Part shown: in pieces, positions 1 to 8,206 of the stretch | Layout of the letters: each line of letters starts with the position of its first letter | How positions within the stretch are numbered: position 1 is the stretch's first letter | Assembly (NCBI GenBank): GCA_017408825.1 | Contig: JAFQTX010000027.1 | Span: 1-39,405, forward strand | Source: Alistipes sp. | Lineage (GTDB): Bacteria; Bacteroidota; Bacteroidia; Bacteroidales; Rikenellaceae | DNA length: 39,405 bases | Reading direction: 5' to 3' | Program-made: the position numbers and the translations under genes | The notes under the pieces: model-generated | Told to the model about the DNA's origin: nothing | What the model saw: only the letters and a program-made list of their open reading frames with translations | Database searches by the model: none

Positions 1-56
1 CCCTCAGCCCATAGCAATGCCCATAGCACCACTATGAACAACTGCACTTTGCTCAT
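1..56 (-). CDS. N-terminus of a secreted or membrane protein, cut by window edge
   Basis: Read leftward from an ATG at 54-56, the frame stays open to the edge and gives 18 complete residues beginning MSKVQLFIVVLWALLWAEG. One lysine followed by a hydrophobic run and small residues looks like a signal peptide. The rest of the gene lies outside the window, so no function can be given. The call rests on the signal-like start and on a long non-coding stretch directly upstream. Confidence 0.45.
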   Translation of the reverse strand, partial: MSKVQLFIVVLWALLWAE

Positions 57-328
57 ACAATTATTTATATTTATTAGTGATTTTGAAAGAGAATTACATT
101 ACTTTCAGTCCTCCCAATTCGTGCTGATATGGGATGTAGATATACGCTGCTGAAATATAGTAATGTAAGTTCGAGTTATTTTTCATATAAAGGAAGAACT
201 TTATGCTCTTCAGCCGACAAAGGCACGAAAAATAACGCAAAGTTGTAAGGGTGTCATTTCGACATTTTTTTGAGTGGAATGTATTGTTGTTTATTTCAGA
301 TAATTAAGATATAGGTCAAAATAGGTTT

Positions 329-368
329 AGTTTAGTCCATTGGCTATATACCCAAAACGGACTAAACT
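329..368. repeat. Extended inverted repeat
   Basis: AGTTTAGTCC (329-338) is mirrored exactly by GGACTAAACT (359-368). Inside, TTGG pairs with CCAA around a short loop, giving a two-part stem. A T-rich stretch follows on the plus strand, so it could act as a terminator, but no rightward gene lies upstream. Function unknown. Confidence 0.55.
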
Positions 369-448
369 TATTTTTGCTTAGACAGCATAAAATATGCTGG
401 CGAAAAAAGAAATCATTGCAACTTCTCTTTTCGTCAGCAATATTTTTA

Positions 449-525
449 TACCTTTGTGATGTCGGAAGTGAAAGAAAATATAAATAATCACCTACCACGA
501 TAGAATTTTTTGTAGTGGTATTTTT
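449..525 (+). ncRNA. Possible small RNA gene (promoter box to weak terminator)
   Basis: TACCTTTG at 449-456 matches the Bacteroidetes -7 box. About 40 bases on, TACCAC (493-498) pairs with GTGGTA (515-520), followed by five T residues. A transcript of roughly 60-65 nt would start near 463. The stem is only 6 bp, no clear -33 element is seen, and no known RNA family is recognised, so this is a weak call. Confidence 0.25.
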
Positions 526-678
526 GCATTACTATTTTCCTTAAATCTTCGATTTTGTATGCAAATTGTATGTTATAAATTTGTGAGTTAATTGCGAAAT
601 GCACAAGTAATAAATTGATAATTAAATAGATATTTAAGGTTGGCAAATCAAGAGTTTATTTACGCTTAGTAAACTGCG

Positions 679-705
679 GTTTTTCGGGCTTCGCAAGCCT
701 AAAAC
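679..705. terminator. Compact hairpin downstream of frr
   Basis: GGCTT (687-691) pairs with AAGCC (695-699) around a CGC loop, and flanking GTTTT/AAAAC (680-684, 701-705) extends the stem past a small bulge. It lies about 80 bases beyond the frr stop codon on the leftward transcript and may be part of its 3' end. Confidence 0.4.
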
Positions 706-781
706 TACATCTTTTTATTCAACCTCCTAACATAATGGGGATACCCAATCTACTTATCCCCTTGGTTTGTGGTGCAATGAA

Positions 782-1339
782 CTACACTGTCATCACCTCT
801 TTCTCCTTCTTCTCGAGCTCTACGTCGAGGAGCTTGGTGAACTTCTCGAGGAGCTTCTGTACCTTATCCTCGCCATCCTTCTGCTCATCCTCAGACATAC
901 CCTCTTTCTGAGCCTTCTTGAAGGCCTCAACGGCATCACGACGAGCATTGCGGAGGCTGATGCGTGCAGTCTCGCCCTCAGCCTTAACCTTCTTTACGAT
1001 CTCCTTACGGCGCTCCTCGGTGAGTGGAGGAATAGAGAGACGAATCTGCTCGCCGTTGTTCGATGGCGTAAGGCCGATGTTTGAGTCGATGATTGCCTTC
1101 TCGATAGCACGAATCATATTTTTGTCCCAAGGCTGGATAAGCACAGTCTTAGCGTCGGGCACAGTGACACTGGCAACACCCGATACAGGGGTCTGTGAGC
1201 CATAGTAATCAACAAATACACCATTGAGGACATTTACCGATGCCTTGCCAGCACGGATGTTAAGTAGCTCCTCAACAAGGTGATCGACAGCACGCTGCAT
1301 ACGATCAGTGGTTTCATTTAGAATAGTCTTGGTATCCAT
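782..1339 (-). CDS. frr: Ribosome recycling factor
   Basis: RRF works with EF-G to split the post-termination ribosome so that subunits can be reused; it is cytoplasmic and essential in most bacteria. The 185-residue product has the family's usual length and shows the conserved IRAGKAS segment at residues 28-34, a central part containing NMIRAIEKAI, and the long charged helices of domain I at the C-terminus. It is the third gene of a leftward set, 29 bases after the thioredoxin gene. In many bacteria frr directly follows pyrH; here a thioredoxin-like gene stands between them. The ATG start sits at the usual RRF N-terminus. Confidence 0.97.
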   Translation of the reverse strand: MDTKTILNETTDRMQRAVDHLVEELLNIRAGKASVNVLNGVFVDYYGSQTPVSGVASVTVPDAKTVLIQPWDKNMIRAIEKAIIDSNIGLTPSNNGEQIRLSIPPLTEERRKEIVKKVKAEGETARISLRNARRDAVEAFKKAQKEGMSEDEQKDGEDKVQKLLEKFTKLLDVELEKKEKEVMTV

Positions 1340-1368
1340 AGTATATTGTGTATTAATTATTTACGTAA

Positions 1369-2049
1369 TTATTTGAGTGCCTTTTGGATCGCAGCATCCA
1401 CCTGCTTGGCAACCTCCTCGTCGTAGCCTGCGGTGCGGTACACCACCTTGCCCTGCTTGTTGATGATGAAGGTGCGAGGGATGTAGTTCGAGGCATACTG
1501 ATCGTAGATCTTACGGTCGGTGTCGAGGCCTACGCCAAACTTGTAGCCGTTGTCGATGATAAACTTCTCGACAACATCACGCTTCTCGCCACGTGATATG
1601 GGCAGCACCACGAGCTTTTTACCCTGATACTTGTCGATAACGTCGGCCTGGAGGTGCGATAGCTCCTGGCGGCAGGGAGGACACCACGTAGCCCAGAAGC
1701 AGAGCATCACGACGTTGCCACGAAGCTCCGAGAGTTTAATCTGGCGACCGTCGAGCATTGTCACTGTAAAGTCGGGGGCAGTGTCGCCCACGTTGATAAG
1801 TGTTGTCTTCTCGACATCCTCCTCCTCCTCGCTCTTGGCGGGTGCTTCAGCCGCTGTTGCCTCGACGGCTGGTGCCTTAGCCTCAGTGGCTTCAGGTGCT
1901 GTGGTCTCTGTCGTAGGCTCCTCGGCAGCCTCTGCCTCACCACCAATTGGCCACTTTAGGATGACGATCACCAAGATGATGAGTACGATAAGCATTAGTA
2001 TGAGCGAGAGGTTCGAGCCACGCTTCTTGTATTTGCTCTCAATAGCCAT
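1369..2049 (-). CDS. Membrane-anchored TlpA-type thiol-disulfide oxidoreductase
   Basis: A thioredoxin-fold protein probably anchored in the inner membrane and facing the periplasm, where such proteins reduce or shuffle disulfides. The 226 residues are: a short basic N-terminus, one membrane helix (about 14-33), a low-complexity linker rich in Ala, Glu, Thr and Pro (about 38-80), and an AhpC/TSA-TlpA domain with active site WCPPC at 122-126. The domain opens with the usual GDTAPDF segment and later has the cis-proline-like YIPRTFII. It lies between pyrH and frr, 33 and 29 bases from them, and is probably cotranscribed. The specific partner is unknown; ResA-like and generic TlpA roles are both possible. 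Confidence 0.88.
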   Translation of the reverse strand: MAIESKYKKRGSNLSLILMLIVLIILVIVILKWPIGGEAEAAEEPTTETTAPEATEAKAPAVEATAAEAPAKSEEEEDVEKTTLINVGDTAPDFTVTMLDGRQIKLSELRGNVVMLCFWATWCPPCRQELSHLQADVIDKYQGKKLVVLPISRGEKRDVVEKFIIDNGYKFGVGLDTDRKIYDQYASNYIPRTFIINKQGKVVYRTAGYDEEVAKQVDAAIQKALK

Positions 2050-2082
2050 AATTTCAAAATTGTTTATAGTTAAAACTCTGAA

Positions 2083-2799
2083 TTACTCGGTAACAATCGT
2101 GCCAATATTCTCTCCTGTGACCACCTTTTCGAGGTTTCCCACTGTGTCCATATCGAATACGATTAGCGACAGGTGGTTCTCACGACATAGCGTGAAGGCC
2201 GTCTGGTCCATAACCTTGAGGCGACGTGCGAGCACCTCGTCGAAGGTGATGGTGTCGAACTTGGTTGCTGTGGGGTCTTTCTCGGGGTCGGCGGTGTAGA
2301 TGCCATCTACACGTGTGCCCTTGAACATCACCTCGGCCTCGATCTCGATGCCACGTAGTGCCGATGCTGTGTCGGTCGAGAAGTATGGGTTTGATGTGCC
2401 ACCGCCGATGATTACAACGTATCCTGCCTCGAGATACTCCAATGCCTTAGCCTTAGAGTAGTACTCGCCGATAGGCTCCATACGTATCGAGGTGAGCACC
2501 TTGCACTTAACGCCTGCTGACTCGAGGGCCGATTGCAGTGCCAACGAGTTGATGATTGTTGCGAGCATACCCATCTGGTCGCCCTTCACACGGTCGAAAC
2601 CACGGCCTGCGCCCTGGATGCCTCGGAAGATGTTGCCGCCACCGATTACTATGCCTATCTCGACACCCATCTCGGCTATGCGCTTGATCTGTGCTGCGTA
2701 GTCGTTGAGCACATCTACATCGTGACCATAATTCTGCTTGCCTTGTAGCGATTCGCCACTAAGTTTGAGGAGTATTCTCTTGTATTTTGCTGTTGCCAT
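2083..2799 (-). CDS. pyrH: UMP kinase
   Basis: Converts UMP to UDP with ATP in pyrimidine nucleotide synthesis. Bacterial PyrH is a hexameric amino-acid-kinase-fold enzyme controlled by GTP and UTP. The start chosen (ATG at 2797-2799, MATAKYKRILLKLSGE) gives 238 residues, the family length; the open frame extends 20 codons further but that part covers the leader and lacks family character. KLSGESL (12-18), the glycine-rich GGGNIFRG (53-60) and a late TADPEKDP segment are diagnostic. It is the first gene of the leftward pyrH-thioredoxin-frr set and reads from a -7 box about 40 bases upstream. Confidence 0.96.
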   Translation of the reverse strand: MATAKYKRILLKLSGESLQGKQNYGHDVDVLNDYAAQIKRIAEMGVEIGIVIGGGNIFRGIQGAGRGFDRVKGDQMGMLATIINSLALQSALESAGVKCKVLTSIRMEPIGEYYSKAKALEYLEAGYVVIIGGGTSNPYFSTDTASALRGIEIEAEVMFKGTRVDGIYTADPEKDPTATKFDTITFDEVLARRLKVMDQTAFTLCRENHLSLIVFDMDTVGNLEKVVTGENIGTIVTE

Positions 2800-2835
2800 A
2801 TTCTTGGTTCCGACAGTTAAACATCTATATCGATT

Positions 2836-2894
2836 GCGAAGATACAAATTTTTAGACAAAAATCACAACTTAAAAATAAATTTTGTATCTTCGC
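2836..2894. promoter_or_regulatory. Mirror-image divergent promoters (pyrH and TPR gene)
   Basis: TATCTTCGC occurs rightward at 2886-2894 and leftward at 2844-2836. Both are one base away from the TAnnTTTGC form of the Bacteroidetes -7 box. The two copies sit in an inverted repeat with arms of about 13-14 bp (GCGAAGATACAAA and its complement) around a roughly 24-base AT-rich centre, so the two gene sets would be fired from one symmetric control region. Confidence 0.6.
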
Positions 2895-2921
2895 AAAAAT
2901 AACTTATTTATCCCGACTACT

Positions 2922-5057
2922 ATGCGCCGAGCTGTCATCCTACTTCTTGCCACAATATTTTGTGGTCTTACAGTGTCGTATGCCCAAACCCAACAACAGC
3001 AGGTTGTTGTTAAGACCCGAGGTCGCTTAACCACTGAACGTGCGGAGTGCCAGCCCGTCGTTCAGGCTATTGTCACACCCAAGGGTGCGTCGAGTGGCGT
3101 GTATAGCGATAGCCGAGGGTGTGCAAGGTTCGGAGTGCCAGCCACCGACGGCTACTACATTAGCAGTGTCTACAAGGAGAATTACGAGTTGTTCGACAAG
3201 TCGTGGGCGCTATTTACCGAGCACCATTATAGCAAGGAGCCACTGGTTATCTATATGGATAACAAAGATGAACTTCGTGAGTATGAATATGTTACGGCAC
3301 AGAGGTATCGCACTATGTATGACGCTGAGATTAAGCGCCTTAAGGCTCATATTGATAGTTTGGAGCGTAACGGTCTTGCCACACAACAGGAGCTCCAAGC
3401 CTTGAAAGCCGAGTATTATCGAAATCTGGAGGAGGTAGAAAAGATTGTCACCGATGCCACCAAGCGCTATCTTCTTATCAACTTTGACAAGCTCGAGGAT
3501 GAGGATATTAGGTTTTACGAGTTGTTCAACAGCGGTAATATTAAAGCTGCCAAGGCCTTTCTTAAGAATCCAACGGAGATTGAGCGTATGACCCGAGATG
3601 CGAATATTACAAGTGCGGCTCTCGATAATATGTACGAGGATATCAACCGCCACTGTATGGGTTGGTGCGAGGTATATAGTTCCGAATTTAAGCGTGACTC
3701 GGTGGCCTATATGTTAGAGCTTCGTGCCGCCGCCAATAGGAAGAATGTCGATTGGCAGGGTGAAGCGGCAAGATATGTCTTAGATTTCTTGGGCGACTAC
3801 GACCGAGCTTTGAATATCTATGGGCCTACGCTCGAATACTGCAAGGAGCACTATGGCGAGCTGCACGAGAAGACCGCCACGCTGTATAATAATATTGGAT
3901 TGGTATATAATAATAAAGGCCAATACGATAATGCTTTGGAGTATTATAAAAAGGCTCGAGAAATAGAGGAGAAGGTTTTAGACCCACAGCATCCCGCTTT
4001 AGCTACGACATATAGTAATATTGGATTGGTATATGATAATAAAGGCCAATACGATAATGCTTTGGAGTATCATAATAAGGCTCGAGAGATAATGGAGAAG
4101 GTCTTAGACCCACAGCATCCCGATCCCGATTTAGCTACGATATATAATAATATTGGATTGGCATATTATGGAAAAGGCGAATACGATAATGCTTTGGAGT
4201 TTTATAAAAAGGCTCGAGAGATATATGAAAAGGTATTAGACCCGCAGCATCCCTATTTAGCTACGACATATCATAATATTGGATTGGTATATTATAGCAA
4301 AGGCGAATACGATAATACCTTGGTGTATTATAACAAGGCTCGAGAGATACAGGAAAAGGTATTAGACCCACTACATCCCGCTTTAGCTACGACATATAGT
4401 AATATTGGAGTGGTATATGATGATAAAGGCCAATATGATAATGCTTTGGAGTTTTATAAAAAGGCTCGAGAGATATATGAAAAGGTATTAGACCCACAGC
4501 ATCCCTATTTAGCTACGACATATAATAATATTGGAGTGGTATATAAAAATAAAGGCGAATATAATAATGCTTTGGAGTACTATAACAAGGCTCGAGAGAT
4601 AGAGGAAAAGGTATTAGACCCACAGCATCCAAGTTTAGCTACGACATATAATAATATTGGATTGGTATATGATGATAAAGGCCAATATGATAATGCTTTG
4701 GAGTATTATAACAAGGCTCGAGTGATAAGGGAAAAGATCTTAGACCCACTGCATCCCGATTTAGCTACGACATATAATAATCTTGGAGCGGTATATTATA
4801 GCAAGGGCGAATACGATAAGGCTTTGGAGTATCATAACAGGGCTCGAGAGATATTTGAAAAGGTCTTAGACCCACTGCATCCCGATTTAGCTATGACATA
4901 TGCTGTTATTGGTTTGGTATATTATAACAAGGATGAGTACGATAAGTGCATAGAGTTTTTAGAAAAGGCACTCGTGATATTCGAAAAGAGTAACCATCCA
5001 TATGCGCAAGAGTTACAAACAATGATTGGACAGTTAAGGATCATAATCAACCTATAG
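2922..5057 (+). CDS. Exported TPR protein with near-identical tandem repeats
   Basis: The 711-residue product starts MRRAVILLLATIFCGLTVSYAQ, a clear signal peptide; an upstream in-frame TTG (2883) falls inside the promoter and is rejected. After the signal comes a segment resembling a carboxypeptidase-regulatory-like fold (VTPKGASSGVYSDSRG), then a charged helical region, then nine tetratricopeptide repeats of the 42-residue kinesin-light-chain/NPHP3 type (NNIGLVY..KG.YDNALEYY.KAREI.EKVLDP.HP). The first eight are almost identical in protein and DNA; repeat 2 has two extra residues (DP) and repeat 9 has diverged. Such arrays bind protein partners; the partner is unknown. The repeat DNA is much richer in AAT, GAT, TTA and ATA codons than the neighbours. 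Confidence 0.85.
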   Translation: MRRAVILLLATIFCGLTVSYAQTQQQQVVVKTRGRLTTERAECQPVVQAIVTPKGASSGVYSDSRGCARFGVPATDGYYISSVYKENYELFDKSWALFTEHHYSKEPLVIYMDNKDELREYEYVTAQRYRTMYDAEIKRLKAHIDSLERNGLATQQELQALKAEYYRNLEEVEKIVTDATKRYLLINFDKLEDEDIRFYELFNSGNIKAAKAFLKNPTEIERMTRDANITSAALDNMYEDINRHCMGWCEVYSSEFKRDSVAYMLELRAAANRKNVDWQGEAARYVLDFLGDYDRALNIYGPTLEYCKEHYGELHEKTATLYNNIGLVYNNKGQYDNALEYYKKAREIEEKVLDPQHPALATTYSNIGLVYDNKGQYDNALEYHNKAREIMEKVLDPQHPDPDLATIYNNIGLAYYGKGEYDNALEFYKKAREIYEKVLDPQHPYLATTYHNIGLVYYSKGEYDNTLVYYNKAREIQEKVLDPLHPALATTYSNIGVVYDDKGQYDNALEFYKKAREIYEKVLDPQHPYLATTYNNIGVVYKNKGEYNNALEYYNKAREIEEKVLDPQHPSLATTYNNIGLVYDDKGQYDNALEYYNKARVIREKILDPLHPDLATTYNNLGAVYYSKGEYDKALEYHNRAREIFEKVLDPLHPDLAMTYAVIGLVYYNKDEYDKCIEFLEKALVIFEKSNHPYAQELQTMIGQLRIIINL
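3882..5010 (+). repeat. Tandem 126-bp DNA repeat inside the TPR gene
   Basis: Eight consecutive units start at about 3882, 4008, 4140, 4266, 4392, 4518, 4644 and 4770, followed by a degenerate ninth. Units are 126 bp (42 codons) except the second, which is 132 bp through an in-frame 6-bp duplication (cccgat). Conserved blocks such as aaggctcgag and ttagaccca recur with almost no drift. Whole-unit gain or loss would keep the frame, so copy number may differ between strains. Confidence 0.9.
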
Positions 5058-5089
5058 CAGCCGTCGTTGCAAAAATGTAGATAGAGAGT

Positions 5090-6625
5090 ATGGACCTTCG
5101 TAGATTGAAGATGGGCATTGCTTGCGTGCTGGGCATCGTAGGGTGCAGCATCCCCGCACGGGCTATGCGTGAGCTGCCCGACACGCTATATACCTCGGTG
5201 GCAGATATAGAGTATCATATCGAGGTGCTCGACACCGTGACAAGCCCTCTGCTTAGCGGTGTAGATGACCTATACCTCGATGCCCCAGGAATATTCACCT
5301 TCCGAGGCTCGCCATATCGTGATATGACCCACTCGGGAACACTCGACAGCATACCTACACGCATAGAGCGAGTGTGGGTGTTTCGCACCGACTACGACGA
5401 TCGTGAGACCGACTACGGAGTGTGGGGTGGTGGCTCGGGATGGACGGGACAGCCGGTATATGTGGAGTGGAGCGAGGAGCTACAACAAAAGCAACGACGT
5501 AGCTCCAAGGCCCTCACATCGGCGTTTGGCAGCCGTGAGATAATCGTAGGCTCGCTGTGTGGCAATGTCTACTTCATAGACTACGAGAGTGGTAGAGCCT
5601 CACGCCGTGAGTTCGTGGGCAAGAACCCAATCAAGGGCTCGGTGTCGCTCGACCCACGCCTAAATGGCAACCTCTACGTAGGCCAGGGCATACCCTCGGA
5701 GGATAACAAGATTGGCGCTGTGGTGTACAACATCTTCACCCACGAGCCTATATCCTACTACGGGCGTGACCCCGAGGCGTGGCGACGATGGGGTGCTTAC
5801 GATGCCTCGGCGGTGGTGGTCGATGACTTCGTACTCCGCCCCTCGGAGAATGGCACGATATACAAACTAAAGGTCGAGGCGGACCGTGTGGCGATACACA
5901 GCAAGATGCGCTATCGTCGCAAGGGCAAGGGCGCTGCGGGAATAGAGTCGTCGCCCGTAGTCTACAAAGACTATCTATACACGGCTGATAACCACGGAAA
6001 TATACTCTGCACAAATATCAACACGCTGAAGCCTGTGTGGTGCTTCGATAATATGGACGACATCGACGCCACGATGGTGCTCGCCGAAGAGGAGGAGTGC
6101 GGCGTGGTGCTATACGTAGGCTCGGAGCTCGACAAGCGTGGCTCATCGGGGTATTGCTACTTCACAAAGCTAAATGCCCTGACTGGCGAGCTTATATGGC
6201 AGAATAAGATTAAGTGCCGCAAGATGGGTAGCGACGAGAAGCCTGTCGATGGCGGTATGTTCTCCACACCACTGCTTGGCGATGGCAACTGTGAGGGGCT
6301 GATATTCACCAATATATGCGGTATGGGGAGCTCGGATTTGGGTACGTTTGTGGCCATCGACCGCCTCACGGGTGAGATTGTCTACAAGACACGACTGAAC
6401 AACTATGCATGGTCGTCGCCAGTGGCATTCTATGCCCCCGGTGAGCGTATGTATGTCTTCACGGGCGATGTTGTGGGTAATGCCTACTTAATAGATGCTG
6501 AGACTGGCCGCATCATCTTTCGCCGAACGATGGCAAACAACTTCGAGTCGTCGCCCGTGGTTGTAGACAACTCGGTGGTGGTGGGTAGCCGTGGTCGTGA
6601 GATTTATAGATTTAGAATATTATAA
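5090..6625 (+). CDS. Exported PQQ-like beta-propeller protein
   Basis: This 511-residue product has an N-terminal export signal. LGIVGC at residues 14-19 fits a lipobox, while ARA-M a few residues on fits ordinary signal peptidase, so lipoprotein versus periplasmic is open. The body shows repeated blades of the PQQ/pyrrolo-quinoline-like type: VYFIDYESGR, GIESSPVVYKDYLYTADNHGNILC, LIWQNKI, FVAIDRLTGEIVY, SSPVAFY, AYLIDAETGRIIF and SSPVVVDNSVVVGSRG. It probably forms a seven- or eight-bladed propeller. There is no sign of the PQQ-dependent dehydrogenase catalytic set, so a binding or scaffold role like that of BamB or other propellers is more likely. It lies 32 bases after the TPR gene and 12 before the esterase gene. 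Confidence 0.8.
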   Translation: MDLRRLKMGIACVLGIVGCSIPARAMRELPDTLYTSVADIEYHIEVLDTVTSPLLSGVDDLYLDAPGIFTFRGSPYRDMTHSGTLDSIPTRIERVWVFRTDYDDRETDYGVWGGGSGWTGQPVYVEWSEELQQKQRRSSKALTSAFGSREIIVGSLCGNVYFIDYESGRASRREFVGKNPIKGSVSLDPRLNGNLYVGQGIPSEDNKIGAVVYNIFTHEPISYYGRDPEAWRRWGAYDASAVVVDDFVLRPSENGTIYKLKVEADRVAIHSKMRYRRKGKGAAGIESSPVVYKDYLYTADNHGNILCTNINTLKPVWCFDNMDDIDATMVLAEEEECGVVLYVGSELDKRGSSGYCYFTKLNALTGELIWQNKIKCRKMGSDEKPVDGGMFSTPLLGDGNCEGLIFTNICGMGSSDLGTFVAIDRLTGEIVYKTRLNNYAWSSPVAFYAPGERMYVFTGDVVGNAYLIDAETGRIIFRRTMANNFESSPVVVDNSVVVGSRGREIYRFRIL

Positions 6626-6637
6626 TGAGTTAATTCG

Positions 6638-8140
6638 ATGAATATGAGAAGAATACTGCTACTTTGTGCGCTTGTTGTTGTGCCTATGCTATCGTCGGCG
6701 CAGATGTATGCCATGCGTGACTCGGTGTCCAACGGATACGACTTCTGGTTATATGTGCCCGATGGCTATAAGGATTGTCGCATAGAGCGTGCTAAGGGCT
6801 CGGAAGAGGTGTCAAAGCCCAAGCCTGTGGTGATATTCTTGCACGGCCGTAGCCTTAGTGGCACTGACATCTACAAGGTGCGTAAGTATGGCACGTTAGA
6901 TGCCCTCTGGCGTGGTCGTAAGATAGATGCTGTGGTAATCGCTCCACAGGTGAACCACGGCGACTGGTGGCGACCTGAGCGAGTGATGAACGTGGTAGAT
7001 TGGGTGGCTAAGCGCTACGACGTGGACCTTACTCGTGTGTACGTACTCGGCATGAGCCTCGGAGGCTATGGAGCTATCGATGTGGCAGCGGCCTACCCCG
7101 ATCGTATTGCAGCGGCCATAGGTCTTTGTGGTGGCTCGACAAAGCGCACCTCGGAGTTAGGGGCGCTCAACAAGGTGCCGCTATGGATTATGCACGGCAC
7201 GGCAGATGCCTCGGTGGCCGTGAGCGCCTCACGACGTGTGAGGGATGCTATGAAGGAGGCGGGATCGACATCACGTCTGCGCTACGACGAGCATGCGGGA
7301 GCTGGACACTCGATATATGCCCGCACGTTCTACCTCCCAGAGGCCTACGAGTGGCTATTTAAGCACTCGACAACGGATAAGAACCGACCTGTGGATAAGA
7401 GTGTGAAGATCCCATACTCGCGCTTTAGCAACGCCTACTCAGGACTGCCACGTGGCGGTGGTAAGGTGACAATCATCGACCCGCCAACAAAGGCAAACAC
7501 CAAGGGGCGTTACATCGAGAACGTAGAGTCGGCAGCAAATACAAAGGCCTCGAAAGCGGCACAAAAGAGCGAGAACAAAGAGTCTAAGAAGGAGAGATTT
7601 GCAAGCTCCGATGAGGTTGTGTCATCGGGCGAGTATCACACTGTCGTTGAGGGAGATACACTTGGACATATCGCCAAGAAGTATGGCACGACTGTGGATA
7701 AGCTCTGCGAACTTAACGATATGGAGAAGACCGACATCCTGCGCCTTGGTGTGAAAATCCGAGTCTCGGAGGCTCAGCCTGAGCCCGTGGTGGAGTATCA
7801 CACTATAGCCGAGGGTGACACCTATTACAGCATCGCCGATAAGTATGGCACTACCGTGGAGAAGATCTTTGAGCTTAACAACATCACAGCAACAACGATC
7901 TATCATCCCGGTGATAAGATTATCGTGCGAAGCTCGGCACCTGCCGCAAAGAGCAACAAGAAGAGTGGCAAGCAGTCGAAGAAGAGTACCTCTACGCCCC
8001 AATATCATACCATTGAGGAGGGTGATACACTCGGACATATCGCCATAAAGTATAACACCACGGTGGCTAAGCTATGCGAGCTTAACGACATCGAGAAGAC
8101 CGATATTTTGAAACTTGGTAAAAAGCTCAGAGTGAAATAG
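6638..8140 (+). CDS. Secreted alpha/beta-hydrolase (esterase) fused to three LysM domains
   Basis: A 500-residue exported protein. After a signal peptide (MNMRRILLLCALVVVPMLSSAQ) comes an esterase-type alpha/beta-hydrolase domain: oxyanion region VIFLHGRSLSG, nucleophile elbow GMSLGGYG with Ser140, probable acid Asp190 (MHGTADAS) and His224 (GAGHS). A lysine/serine-rich linker leads to LysM domains at about 333-377, 387-430 and 456-500, each beginning YHT(I/V).EGDT. LysM binds N-acetylglucosamine-containing glycans, mainly peptidoglycan, so the enzyme is likely held at the cell wall. The substrate is unknown; deacetylation of wall glycan or hydrolysis of a dietary ester are both possible. It is probably cotranscribed with the propeller gene. 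Confidence 0.85.
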   Translation: MNMRRILLLCALVVVPMLSSAQMYAMRDSVSNGYDFWLYVPDGYKDCRIERAKGSEEVSKPKPVVIFLHGRSLSGTDIYKVRKYGTLDALWRGRKIDAVVIAPQVNHGDWWRPERVMNVVDWVAKRYDVDLTRVYVLGMSLGGYGAIDVAAAYPDRIAAAIGLCGGSTKRTSELGALNKVPLWIMHGTADASVAVSASRRVRDAMKEAGSTSRLRYDEHAGAGHSIYARTFYLPEAYEWLFKHSTTDKNRPVDKSVKIPYSRFSNAYSGLPRGGGKVTIIDPPTKANTKGRYIENVESAANTKASKAAQKSENKESKKERFASSDEVVSSGEYHTVVEGDTLGHIAKKYGTTVDKLCELNDMEKTDILRLGVKIRVSEAQPEPVVEYHTIAEGDTYYSIADKYGTTVEKIFELNNITATTIYHPGDKIIVRSSAPAAKSNKKSGKQSKKSTSTPQYHTIEEGDTLGHIAIKYNTTVAKLCELNDIEKTDILKLGKKLRVK

Positions 8141-8198
8141 TAGGCATCGGGCTCAACGATATTTTTCGAAAACTGGGCTGTTAATCGCAAAAAATGAG

Positions 8199-8206
8199 TA
8201 CCTTTG
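8199..8206 (+). promoter_or_regulatory. -7 promoter box of dxs
   Basis: TACCTTTG is an exact match to the Bacteroidetes -7 consensus TAnnTTTG, 44 bases before the dxs start codon. No strong -33 TTTG is seen. The box overlaps the left end of the inverted repeat at 8203-8239. Confidence 0.6.

Larger units (their letters stand above)
57..781. other. AT-rich intergenic stretch with hairpins
   Basis: No convincing gene is seen in these 725 bases; the only sizeable open frame (316-498, leftward) has no recognisable domain. The stretch contains a two-part inverted repeat at 329-368, a possible promoter and weak terminator at 449-525, a compact hairpin at 679-705, and a small GGGGAT/ATCCCC pairing near 737-761 just past the frr stop codon. 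It separates leftward frr from the leftward gene at the window edge. Confidence 0.6.

Noticed and set aside
2883-2921. Upstream TTG start adding 13 residues to the TPR protein
   Set aside because: It falls within the promoter inverted repeat, and the ATG at 2922 begins a textbook signal peptide.
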